Shown: positions 1 to 6,327, numbered from the stretch's first letter. The stretch: 7,719 nucleotides of DNA from Lachnospiraceae bacterium (GCA_003446335.1 DMAZ01000073.1:1-7719); one strand, 5' to 3'. The notes: generated from the sequence alone by a model not told the origin. Made by a program: numbers and translations.

Positions 1-297
1 CAAAAATACCGTGATAAGAAGAGCCGGCAGCGGAAACAGAGGATGATACATAAATGCGGTCCGTATATCGCCTCGAAGACAGCCAAGCCATGCTCTGGTC
101 ATGCCGCAGCCTGCGCAGGATACTCCCGTTATGTACTTGATCGGGCATGTGATTCCCACTGAAAACATAAGTAAGTATGCTATTGCGACCGCGGCGATCA
201 CTTGCATCGCCTCCAGATATCTGCCAGTTGATTTCAATATCTTTTCTCCGCCATCCGGCAGCCGGAATGCTGCGCTGTCTAAACACATCTTATGCAT
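1..297 (-). CDS. DUF2752 family small membrane protein, 3' end off the left edge
   Basis: An open minus-strand frame runs from ATG 297 to base 1 with no stop, so 99 residues are visible and the C-terminus is missing. After a hydrophobic helix (about residues 32-48) comes the pattern that marks DUF2752: C-P at the end of the helix, then TGVSCAGCGMTRAW, then a Leu-Gly-x-x-x-Gly-Asp stretch, an Ala-Phe pair and H-P-L before a second hydrophobic helix. This matches the family consensus of a C-P, a CxGCGxTR core, a G-D and an N/H-P-L. The biochemical role of the family is unknown; members are small two- to three-helix membrane proteins. The start is uncertain. ATG 297 has no Shine-Dalgarno sequence, while in-frame ATG 207 and GTG 201 follow a GGAGG (2 and 8 bases away), so translation may begin at GTG 201 with the first helix almost at the N-terminus. 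It is divergent from the zinc-ribbon gene. Confidence 0.8.
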   Translation of the reverse strand, partial: MHKMCLDSAAFRLPDGGEKILKSTGRYLEAMQVIAAVAIAYLLMFSVGITCPIKYITGVSCAGCGMTRAWLGCLRGDIRTAFMYHPLFPLPALLITVFL

Positions 298-323
298 TAT
301 AACACATTTGATACTGACTACAA
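296..323 (-). promoter_or_regulatory. possible promoter for the DUF2752 gene
   Basis: On the minus strand a perfect TATAAT lies at 301-296, with a weak TTGTAG at 323-318 (16-bp spacer). The -10 box overlaps ATG 297, so if it is used that ATG cannot be the start and a downstream start (288, 207 or 201) would be needed. The evidence is the -10 match alone, since the -35 matches only at TTG. Confidence 0.35.
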
Positions 324-361
324 ATCACTTTAATACAGGATTCCTCAGACCTCTATTTTAG

Positions 362-370
362 TGGTATACT
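362..370 (+). promoter_or_regulatory. possible extended -10 promoter for the zinc-ribbon gene
   Basis: TGGTATACT is an extended -10 element (TG-N-TATACT) placed about 30 bases before the ATG at 401. No good -35 box is seen at the usual distance (about 341-347), which is tolerated by extended -10 promoters. A transcript starting near 377 would carry the GGAGGT ribosome binding site (391-396) on a short leader. Confidence 0.45.
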
Positions 371-400
371 TTAAGTACTAACTCTGATATGGAGGTCACT

Positions 401-1525
401 ATGTTCTGTCCACATTGCAAATCTCAGCTTCCCCCGGATGTATTATTCTGCCCGAACTGCGGACATAATCTTTCCGACACGATGTTGGATGAGACCGTAA
501 CTTCTTCCGGTTCGAATATTAATCCTTCCCACCGCGGCCAGAATACATCCCCCGTCAATTCTTTTGATAACAGGCAGGCACCGCCGCCGGGTTATTCTCC
601 GAATAATTATCAGGCGCCGCCCGGATATCAGGGACAGGGATCCGCTTATCCGCCCGAAGGCTACGGGACACCTCCCGGGTATCAGGGGCAGGGATCCGCT
701 TATCCCCCTGAAGGCTACGGGACACCTCCCGGGTATCAGGGACAGGGATCTGCTTATCCTCCCCAGGGCTATGGGACACCTCCCGGGTATCAGGGGCAGG
801 GATATTATGAGCCGATGCCCATGAACAACGGCGGAAACGGGCAGGGCACGCCTCAGGGGACAAATCCGTATGCCCGCAGCTACAGGCCTCCCGAAAAACC
901 GAAGAAATCCATTCTGCCGATCATTATCGCAGTGGTCACGGCTCTGGCAGCTGTGGCAATCATCCTCATACTTATTACTCCACCGTTAATTCCCGGACCC
1001 AGGCCGGATGATTCTTCCGATACTTCAGTGTCGGATGAGAGCTACGGAAAAAAGACCAATACCCCGACACCGACGCCTACACCTGTTCCTACCGCTACTC
1101 CGACCGTCGCCCCGACGCCGACCGTTACGCCGACACCGCTGCCGACCCCGACACCGGTCCCTGCAGCCCCCGCATCATCCGGATCCATGATTTCTCTCCC
1201 GGGCGGAGGTCAGGCACCCGCTTCGGATTTTATCTTCCCGAACAGCAGCTCGGACCTTCTGTCATCCTCTGACCTCGGACGTCTGGGCTCGGATTACGAT
1301 GCCCAGATGGCTATCAACGAGATCTATGCCCGGTACGGATATACATTCCAGACCAACTCGCAGACAGCCATCGCCACACGCAATAAATTCGGAAGCAAAG
1401 ACTGGTACAGACAGGCTCAATCTACCTGCCCGACCGCCAACCGGGACAGATTTGCGGAAACATACATGAATTCCGTTGAGCGTTCCAACATTCAGACGCT
1501 TGTCAATTGGATGGACCTGCACTGA
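401..1525 (+). CDS. zinc-ribbon / low-complexity repeat / single-TM / YARHG-domain protein
   Basis: This 374-aa protein has five visible parts. Residues 3-20 form a zinc ribbon with two CxxC pairs (CPHC, CPNC). Residues 60-155 are rich in Gly, Tyr, Pro and Gln and contain an 18-residue repeat (PGYQGQGSAYPPEGYGTP type) in three full copies plus a part copy. Residues 170-193 are one hydrophobic helix preceded by Lys-rich residues (EKPKK), which by the positive-inside rule puts the zinc ribbon and repeats in the cytoplasm. Residues 220-256 are a Pro-Thr spacer. Residues about 296-345 resemble the YARHG domain (NEIYARYGYTF, later KDWYR), which would sit outside the cell. YARHG is thought to be an extracellular, perhaps wall-associated module; its function is unproven. 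I chose ATG 401 over in-frame ATG 389 because GGAGGT (391-396) lies 4 bases before 401 and overlaps 389. It ends 6 bp from the convergent exporter gene. Its role in secretion, if any, is inference from position. Confidence 0.85.
   Translation: MFCPHCKSQLPPDVLFCPNCGHNLSDTMLDETVTSSGSNINPSHRGQNTSPVNSFDNRQAPPPGYSPNNYQAPPGYQGQGSAYPPEGYGTPPGYQGQGSAYPPEGYGTPPGYQGQGSAYPPQGYGTPPGYQGQGYYEPMPMNNGGNGQGTPQGTNPYARSYRPPEKPKKSILPIIIAVVTALAAVAIILILITPPLIPGPRPDDSSDTSVSDESYGKKTNTPTPTPTPVPTATPTVAPTPTVTPTPLPTPTPVPAAPASSGSMISLPGGGQAPASDFIFPNSSSDLLSSSDLGRLGSDYDAQMAINEIYARYGYTFQTNSQTAIATRNKFGSKDWYRQAQSTCPTANRDRFAETYMNSVERSNIQTLVNWMDLH
620..802 (+). repeat. 54-bp in-frame tandem repeat, about 3.4 copies
   Basis: Units lie at 620-673, 674-727 and 728-781, with a part copy at 782-802. 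Each encodes 18 residues (Pro-Gly-Tyr-Gln-Gly-Gln-Gly then Ser-Ala-Tyr-Pro-Pro and Gly-Tyr-Gly-Thr-Pro). By eye, units 1 and 2 differ at 4 of 54 bases, and units 2 and 3 at 7. Most differences are silent; the one coding change is Glu to Gln in unit 3. This looks like recent duplication with purifying selection on the peptide, and copy number may vary between strains. Confidence 0.95.
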
Positions 1526-1531
1526 TTTTTG

Positions 1532-3916
1532 TCAGCGATCCTTTCGCACACTGCGAAGGGACAGGCCGCTGATGATGGCAAAGATCAGAACGAACGCCAG
1601 CATGATCAGCCATGCTTTTGTCAGATGCTCGGCGGTATATTCAAAAAAGTCTTCGGCCTTATGCTCGATTTCTCTCATCTCGCCGCTGACCTCGACCATA
1701 TATTTCAGATCATTCAGATTGGCGATCGTGCCGTAGCCTTCCATCGACCATCTGCAGATCGCGAACCAGGAAATGACCTTCGTTGCACCCTCCAGCTTAA
1801 AGAGAAGACCCGAAAACAGGATCTGAGGCATAAGCAGGAGCGGTGCGACCGTCATGGCCCGATCCGGATTGCGGAACATGCTCGATGCGAAGATACCCAT
1901 GGCCGCAGCAGAAACAGCCGTCAGGAACGTCGTAATGAACAGTTCTATGGCCGGTGAAAGAATGACCCCTTCTTCCGGACATCCTACCAGCAGAATAAAG
2001 ACACCTGTCAGAAGCAGGGACTGAATGACGGAAAGAAGACCGAGGACCACGAACTTGGAGATAATGTACGGTCCGAGTTTCAATCCCGTCATATATTCTC
2101 TTCTCAGAATGACACGCTCTTTACACACTTCCTGAATAGCATTCAGAGTCCCGATCCAGAAAGCGGAACACGACAAGGCGAAGAGCAGAGACTTTGTTAT
2201 CCCGTAATACTCGAACTGATCGCCGTCCTTTACAAGAGAGATCAGAAAAGCGAGAAGCGGTGCCTGAGCAAGGAGCATGATCAGTCTCTGTCTGTCGTTC
2301 AGCATCAGCCGGAAGTATCTTGCACTGAGTACACCGACCTGCCTGATTCCGCTGTGCCGGTCACGTCTCGGCCTGCCGGTCTGCCCTCCGGCGCCTGCAT
2401 TTACCCTCACCTGCATATTCTGAGAATTGACCATGGAGTCGTATCTGCTTCTCCAGTATTCAGGCTCATCTGTGATCATATTATAGACATCGACAGGATT
2501 GTCTATTCCGAAAAAGCGCTTCGCGCTCTCCATATTCCCGCTGTAGCACAGATTTCCTCCGCGGCCCATGAACAGGATCTTGTCGCAGTCCTGAAGATTC
2601 AGCGTACTGTGTGTGACCAGAATGACTGTCTTTCCGGCCTGCGTCATATTCTTCAGCGTCCTCATGAGATTGCGCTCGGTACCCGGGTCCAGACCGGAGG
2701 CCGGCTCATCCAGGAAGAACAGCTGGGGATCCGACAGCAGCTCGACGGCAATGCTCGCACGCTTCTTCTGACCGCCGCTGAGCTGTCTGATCATGGTATC
2801 TGCCTTGGCCGTAAGTTCGACCATTTCGATGACCGTGCGTACTCTCTTCTCGCGCTCTTCACGGGTCGTATCGTCCGGCAGCCTTAACTTGGCCGCATAA
2901 TTCAACATGGTGAAGAGTGTCAGGTTATCATACACGATATCCTGCTGAGGTACATAGCCGATCACGCTCTTGAGCGCTTCATATGTATCTTTCGAGTAAA
3001 GATCTTCCCCGTTGATAATGACCTTTCCGGAAGTCGGTTTATTGTATCCGCAGATCGCGTTCATCAGCGTAGTCTTTCCGGCTCCGGAACCGCCGATAAT
3101 GGCGACCAGTTCTGCCGGCCGTATTTCCAGACTGACGTGCTCTAAGATATTAAGAGGTCCGTTCTTGGACTTGACCGTCTTAACGACATCGGAGACAGTG
3201 ATGCCTATACCGCTCATATACGTGCAGTAATAGATCGTACCCGCAGAAAAGATCATCTTCGTGTTGGTGATCAGGATGACGTCTTTTTCACCAAGTCTGG
3301 TGCCTCCGAGTACGCGTTGTCCGTTCACAAGAACTCCGTTCGTGCTGCCGGTATCCTGAATGCTCCAATTGTCTCCCTGCCCCTGGATCAGAGCATGTCT
3401 TACGGAAACACTGACATGATTTAAAACAAGGTCATTATCTGCCGCGCGGCCGATCGTGACCCTGTTCCTCTGTCTGATATCCAGTGATCTCCAGGAAGAA
3501 GCGTCCTTATTCGACATCAGCATAAGGACACCGTCTACGCTGTACTGATTTATATTATCTATTCTGAGGATATCTCCGCTGGAAAGCAGATCCTCCCGAA
3601 GATAGACGCCGTTCTTAAGCGTGCCGTTCTTACTTCCGATATCCCGTACAACGATCCGACCGTTTATTAATTCGAAGTGTCCGTGGTGCTTTGAGACGAA
3701 TTTCGACTCCAGTATGATGTCATTGTCGGGCGCACGGCCGAAGCTGACCATCTTTCCGCCGAATGCCTGCAGATCAATACTCCTCGGCGGACGCGCTCCG
3801 TCGAAAATGATAATGTTCGTTCCCCAGGCAGCCTGATTGACTGCCTGCACATTCAGACCCCCATTTGGCCCCGTTCTTATCGTTTGCTCATAACTGTCAT
3901 AATGTTGTGGCTGCAT
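1532..3916 (-). CDS. FHA-FHA-ABC ATPase-ABC2 membrane fusion transporter (Rv1747-like architecture)
   Basis: A 794-aa ABCG-type half transporter with two N-terminal phosphothreonine-binding FHA domains. FHA1 (about residues 50-125) shows SFGRAPDNDI, SKHH and GSKNGT; FHA2 (about 145-220) shows TIGRAADNDL, SVRH and GSTNG, so both keep the Gly-Arg, Ser-x-x-His and Asn-Gly positions that contact phosphothreonine. The ABC domain has Walker A GGSGAGKTT (275-283), a Q-loop pair (324-325), signature LSGGQ (379-383), Walker B LFFLDEP (about 399-405) and H-loop His 436. About six helices follow (near 545-562, 575-594, 617-645, 653-680, 689-706, 768-787). It probably works as a dimer; the substrate is unknown. 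I chose ATG 3916 because GGAGGGGG lies just upstream; the open frame reaches further to 4009 but that part overlaps the preceding gene and has no such signal. It is the last gene of the WXG100 group, 19 bp after the preceding stop. The same domain order is known in mycobacterial Rv1747, controlled by a Ser/Thr kinase; control here by phosphorylation is inference. Confidence 0.93.
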   Translation of the reverse strand: MQPQHYDSYEQTIRTGPNGGLNVQAVNQAAWGTNIIIFDGARPPRSIDLQAFGGKMVSFGRAPDNDIILESKFVSKHHGHFELINGRIVVRDIGSKNGTLKNGVYLREDLLSSGDILRIDNINQYSVDGVLMLMSNKDASSWRSLDIRQRNRVTIGRAADNDLVLNHVSVSVRHALIQGQGDNWSIQDTGSTNGVLVNGQRVLGGTRLGEKDVILITNTKMIFSAGTIYYCTYMSGIGITVSDVVKTVKSKNGPLNILEHVSLEIRPAELVAIIGGSGAGKTTLMNAICGYNKPTSGKVIINGEDLYSKDTYEALKSVIGYVPQQDIVYDNLTLFTMLNYAAKLRLPDDTTREEREKRVRTVIEMVELTAKADTMIRQLSGGQKKRASIAVELLSDPQLFFLDEPASGLDPGTERNLMRTLKNMTQAGKTVILVTHSTLNLQDCDKILFMGRGGNLCYSGNMESAKRFFGIDNPVDVYNMITDEPEYWRSRYDSMVNSQNMQVRVNAGAGGQTGRPRRDRHSGIRQVGVLSARYFRLMLNDRQRLIMLLAQAPLLAFLISLVKDGDQFEYYGITKSLLFALSCSAFWIGTLNAIQEVCKERVILRREYMTGLKLGPYIISKFVVLGLLSVIQSLLLTGVFILLVGCPEEGVILSPAIELFITTFLTAVSAAAMGIFASSMFRNPDRAMTVAPLLLMPQILFSGLLFKLEGATKVISWFAICRWSMEGYGTIANLNDLKYMVEVSGEMREIEHKAEDFFEYTAEHLTKAWLIMLAFVLIFAIISGLSLRSVRKDR
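1540..1560. other. hairpin at the convergent gene ends
   Basis: CCTTTCGCA and TGCGAAGGG form a 9-bp stem with one G-T pair around a 3-base loop. It covers the last codons of the exporter gene and lies 15 bases past the stop of the plus-strand gene. Neither strand has a T-tract directly after it (the plus-strand T run precedes the stem), so it is not a standard intrinsic terminator. It may still help end or stabilise the converging transcripts. Confidence 0.3.
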
Positions 3917-3935
3917 CTTTCCCCCTCCATGCCTT

Positions 3936-4238
3936 TTACAGACCGGATGCAATCTCAGCTGCTTTTTCTTCTGCTTTCTTAATATTAGCTGAAATTTTAC
4001 GGATTGCAACGGCTATATCATTGATCCTCGCAGCTGAGGCGGATAATTTCTGCTGCATACGATCGCCTTTCTGCAGGAATGCCGTTGCATTATCACCCTT
4101 CCAGGCATTATTGATCTCGGTCAGGATCGTCTCCATATCTGTCTCGGAAAGGGTATTCATTTTCTTAGAGAGCTGTTCCAGTGCCTGGGCCTGCTTCTCC
4201 GCTCCTGCATGATCAAATAAAATATCTGTAGTACTCAT
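3936..4238 (-). CDS. WXG100 family protein, WKG variant
   Basis: This 100-aa, almost wholly helical protein has the length and helix-turn-helix layout of WXG100 (ESAT-6/EsxA-like) proteins. The turn motif is AWKGDNA with Trp-Lys-Gly at residues 46-48, flanked by long amphipathic helices. WXG100 proteins form dimers and are exported by, or act as partners in, type VII secretion. No YxxxD/E export signal is present at the C-terminus, which ends in a Lys/Glu/Ala-rich helix, so it may depend on a partner for export. A GAGG lies about 9 bases before the ATG. It is third in a run of three WXG100 genes, 25 bp after the second and 19 bp before the exporter gene. Confidence 0.9.
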   Translation of the reverse strand: MSTTDILFDHAGAEKQAQALEQLSKKMNTLSETDMETILTEINNAWKGDNATAFLQKGDRMQQKLSASAARINDIAVAIRKISANIKKAEEKAAEIASGL

Positions 4239-4263
4239 TTTCTATATCCTCTCCCTGATTGTG

Positions 4264-4578
4264 TCAGACAAATTCTTCCTTGGATAACGTAAGTGTCATC
4301 TCCGTATTATTCTTTTCCGTCTCCATCATGATACCGGCGATCTCACATAACTTGGAAGGCTGTCTTTCCAGTTCTTTCAGCAGTTCTTCAATCTGGGACT
4401 GAAGAGACGAAAATCCTTTTCTGTCCGTATCTGCCGCATCTCCCCGCCAGTAATTTCCCGTATTGGTCATAGTCGTCTGGATTTCCTGAAAACCGTTCCT
4501 GATATTTACGACTTCACCGTTCAGATCCTGCGCAAGCGACTGCATCACGTCGGTATTGACTTTTAATAAAACTGCCAT
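4264..4578 (-). CDS. WXG100 family protein, WRG variant
   Basis: This 104-aa helical-hairpin protein has YWRGDAAD at the turn (Trp-Arg-Gly at residues 44-46), in the expected central position for WXG100. The second helix runs to about residue 85 and is followed by a charged tail (NNTEMT then KEEFV) with no YxxxD/E signal. A strong ribosome binding site (AAGGAGGTG) lies upstream of the ATG. The gene begins 16 bp after the preceding WXG100 stop. It shares little obvious sequence with its two WXG100 neighbours beyond the turn motif, so these are diverged paralogues and not a recent duplication. Expected role: small secreted substrate or pairing partner of the type VII machine. Confidence 0.88.
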   Translation of the reverse strand: MAVLLKVNTDVMQSLAQDLNGEVVNIRNGFQEIQTTMTNTGNYWRGDAADTDRKGFSSLQSQIEELLKELERQPSKLCEIAGIMMETEKNNTEMTLTLSKEEFV

Positions 4579-4594
4579 CCTGCACCTCCTTACA

Positions 4595-4894
4595 TCACAC
4601 GTTTATGGACGAGATGATATCGGCTACATTATTCTCACACTGCTCATATCTTGTGCCTGCAGTCTGTGTTCCCTGATTAAGCTCGGATATAGCGTCGATC
4701 AGTTCATTCAGCTTCGTTACATCATTTTTAAGCCGTGTCTCATAAGTCGTTGCCGCCTCTCCTTCCCATGAACCGGAGAGCGTTCCGATGATCCCTTCTA
4801 TTGCCTTTGACGCATTCCGCAGATTTGAAATGTATCCGGAAATCGTCCCCGTATCCGTTTTCATCGTCTCTGTATTCGTCTCAATAATGTTCAT
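4595..4894 (-). CDS. WXG100 family protein, WEG variant with YxxxE signal
   Basis: This 99-aa protein is the most canonical of the three WXG100 proteins. Two helices flank GSWEGEAA (Trp-Glu-Gly at residues 43-45), followed by a Tyr-x-x-Arg start to helix two, as in EsxA-type proteins. The C-terminal region holds RYEQCE, so Tyr 83 and Glu 87 fit the YxxxD/E type VII export signal, and it ends in a hydrophobic SSINV. It is the best candidate in the window for a directly recognised substrate. GGAGG lies 5 bases before the ATG. The gene sits 29 bp after the 117-aa helical protein gene and 16 bp before the WRG gene. The single Cys 86 lies inside the export motif. Confidence 0.92.
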   Translation of the reverse strand: MNIIETNTETMKTDTGTISGYISNLRNASKAIEGIIGTLSGSWEGEAATTYETRLKNDVTKLNELIDAISELNQGTQTAGTRYEQCENNVADIISSINV

Positions 4895-4923
4895 AATAAC
4901 CTCCGCCTGTATGCCGATGATCT

Positions 4924-5277
4924 TCAGAAAATGTCGATGCTTCCGGGATCGATCCGATTCAGAGAAGCTGTTTTGGCATAAGATTTTTTCTGCAGGAAAC
5001 CGTCTCCGATATCGTTGGTAAGTTCGATCTCCGTTCTCCTGGTCAGATCCGCAATTTCGTAGAGTGCCTCGGAGAGCCTGGTGATGGTCTGTGCCTCGGC
5101 GGCCATTTTCTCTACCTCTCTCTCCAGTACGAAGATCACTTCATCCAGTTCCGTCATCCTGCGCATCTCCGCCGAAGTATCCGCAGCCATCCGGCTGATC
5201 TCCAGAATCGCGCTCGATATATCCTGCAAATTTTCACTTTTTTCAGAAAGAATATCCGGCACTATATACTGGTTCAT
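4924..5277 (-). CDS. 117-aa helical protein without WXG motif, first gene of the WXG100 group
   Basis: I do not recognise the family. Residues about 8-85 look like two or three amphipathic helices with regular hydrophobic spacing (an ILEISRM stretch, a VIFVLEREVEKM stretch, a LSEALYEIADL stretch). A polar tail from about residue 90 ends in DPGSIDIF. There is no Trp anywhere and no WXG turn, no signal peptide and no membrane helix. Size and position suggest a WXG-like partner, small chaperone or effector-accessory protein, comparable in kind to the small helical partners of LXG toxins; that is inference. AGAGGT lies 7 bases before the ATG. It is the first gene after the 111-bp gap that carries a likely promoter, so it probably leads a transcript with the three WXG100 genes and the exporter. 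Confidence 0.75.
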   Translation of the reverse strand: MNQYIVPDILSEKSENLQDISSAILEISRMAADTSAEMRRMTELDEVIFVLEREVEKMAAEAQTITRLSEALYEIADLTRRTEIELTNDIGDGFLQKKSYAKTASLNRIDPGSIDIF

Positions 5278-5303
5278 ATGTGTTACCTCTTTTTTATAGA
5301 TTT

Positions 5304-5333
5304 ACTATACCGCACTTCCTGTTTTTATGTTCA
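5304..5333 (-). promoter_or_regulatory. possible promoter for the WXG100-exporter gene group
   Basis: In the minus-strand gap between the ubiquitin-like gene and the 117-aa gene, TGAACA (5333-5328) and TATAGT (5309-5304) are separated by 18 bp and match the -35 and -10 consensus at 4 and 5 of 6 positions. The -10 lies about 26 bases before the ATG at 5277. No clear terminator is seen in the gap, so reading through from the essC side is also possible. Confidence 0.42.
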
Positions 5334-5387
5334 TTATCCGACGAACGGCTCCCAAAACAGGACGGACAGCTCCCGATGTGCCGGTGG

Positions 5388-5636
5388 TCACACGATAAGA
5401 AGCTCCGCTCCGGTCAGTATACCGTAATCCTGAAGCGTCTGATTCCTGCCCAGGACGATCCCGAGGTCCTTCGAAGCGAGGACCATCTCTCTGATATTCC
5501 CCTGAAGCTCCATATGTTCTTTCTGACTGATCAGACCCGCAATTTCGGCTATGAGGTCCGATACCTCCGCCTTCTCTTCCAGATTCATGTTGTATACTTT
5601 TTCAAGTGCCGGCACTGTCACATTAACAACTATCAT
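5388..5636 (-). CDS. YukD/EsaB-like ubiquitin-fold protein of type VII secretion
   Basis: This 82-aa protein has the length and pattern of the YukD/EsaB family: a first strand (VVNVTVPAL), an acidic stretch, a helix (VSDLIAEIAGLISQ), then strands with LGIVLGRNQTLQDYGI and a closing GAELLIV. The TLxDYGI-x-x-G-A/D-x-L ending is typical. The family has a ubiquitin fold without the C-terminal Gly-Gly, so it is not a conjugated modifier; in Bacillus and Staphylococcus it is an accessory core protein needed for, or tuning, type VII export. I chose ATG 5636 over GTG 5639 because GGAGG lies 5 bases before the ATG and only 2 before the GTG. It overlaps the end of the upstream gene by 14 bp, suggesting coupled translation with the essC-regulator part of the operon. 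Confidence 0.87.
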   Translation of the reverse strand: MIVVNVTVPALEKVYNMNLEEKAEVSDLIAEIAGLISQKEHMELQGNIREMVLASKDLGIVLGRNQTLQDYGILTGAELLIV

Positions 5637-6327
5637 CACAACCTCCGACTGTATTCAGGTATCTGTCCAGAATGCGTTCCGTTTCATCGCAGAAAGCCCG
5701 CCTTCTGATCGTCCCCTCCGCATTTTCGATCCTGACAAAATAGATCAGCTGCTCTTTTTCCAGCGTGACCCGTTCCTTCCTCTCGGATTCACCGTTCACA
5801 TACAGGGAAAAGGAACATATTTTCTCCGGATCGCCGCCGGGGGCAACGCCAAGATGTGTATCCAGCATCTTGCTGTCATTCTTATTCATCCGAATACGGG
5901 GAAACATCCCGTTTTCCTTTAATTCGTTCTTTATCGCATCGGCACCTTTCATGGATACACGATACAGATCATGACCGGCATCCGACAGGTTCTCCATACA
6001 GACTGCTGCCCGGCGGTCAATATAGCAAAGGATGTCCTGCTTATCATGGTCCCTGAAGGATATCCACAGGACGCGGTCCGCCTGCAGAACGGTCTGAAAT
6101 ACATCTTTCCATTCCGGAGCCACCTCGAATCGATCCCCCGGGTTACATATGATGCCTTTCCGGTACAGATCGAAGATCAGCTGACGTTTCATCTGCACAT
6201 CATCCGGAAAATCAAACCCAAAACCCGTCACGCATCGGTTTCCCGAAAGATGGAGCAGGACCGCGTATTCCTTCGATGTCAGATACAGATATTTTTCTAT
6301 TTTCTTTTCTTCCTGCCGTTCTTTCAC
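5623..6327 (-). CDS. unrecognised 234-aa protein in the type VII locus, possibly EspG-like
   Basis: No catalytic motif, signal peptide or membrane helix is seen. The N-terminal 90 residues (LTSKEYAVLLHL, later a LIFDLYRKGII stretch, then an acidic-basic turn and a VFQTVLQADRVLWIS stretch) read like a helical winged module. They are followed by alternating strands (to about residue 125), an amphipathic helix (GADAIKNELKENG) and another mixed strand-helix block. This order loosely resembles the EspG chaperones of mycobacterial ESX systems, which begin with a threonine-serine/helix segment, an L-x-x-x-G-hydrophobic turn and then a beta sheet. I saw no identity strong enough to call it; another type VII accessory protein or adaptor is equally possible. 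The start is GTG 6327, overlapping the regulator stop as GTGA, with GGAGG 8 bases upstream, so translation is probably coupled. It lies between the regulator and the ubiquitin-like gene. Confidence 0.7.
   Translation of the reverse strand: MKERQEEKKIEKYLYLTSKEYAVLLHLSGNRCVTGFGFDFPDDVQMKRQLIFDLYRKGIICNPGDRFEVAPEWKDVFQTVLQADRVLWISFRDHDKQDILCYIDRRAAVCMENLSDAGHDLYRVSMKGADAIKNELKENGMFPRIRMNKNDSKMLDTHLGVAPGGDPEKICSFSLYVNGESERKERVTLEKEQLIYFVRIENAEGTIRRRAFCDETERILDRYLNTVGGCDDSC

Noticed and set aside
101..361. 86-aa plus-strand open frame before the zinc-ribbon gene
   Set aside because: It lies antisense to the DUF2752 frame, whose CxGCGxTR pattern shows that the minus strand is the coding one.
620..802. 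CRISPR-like repeat array
   Set aside because: The units are directly adjacent without spacers, in frame, and encode a repeated peptide inside a clear gene.
2354..2887. 177-aa plus-strand open frame
   Set aside because: It is the antisense of the ABC domain of the exporter, which has complete Walker A, signature and Walker B motifs; the antisense product has no recognisable domain and no ribosome binding site.
3917..4009. 31-residue N-terminal extension of the exporter
   Set aside because: It overlaps the WKG gene end, is Lys-rich without family character, and the strong GGAGGGGG supports ATG 3916.
5340..5387. Intrinsic terminator after the ubiquitin-like gene
   Set aside because: The repeated GGGAGC elements are direct and not inverted, and no stem followed by a T-run was found.
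5623..6327. Calling this gene EssB, EsaA or an LXG toxin
   Set aside because: It has no membrane helix, no pseudokinase-like features, no LXG N-terminus and is too short for EsaA or an LXG toxin.
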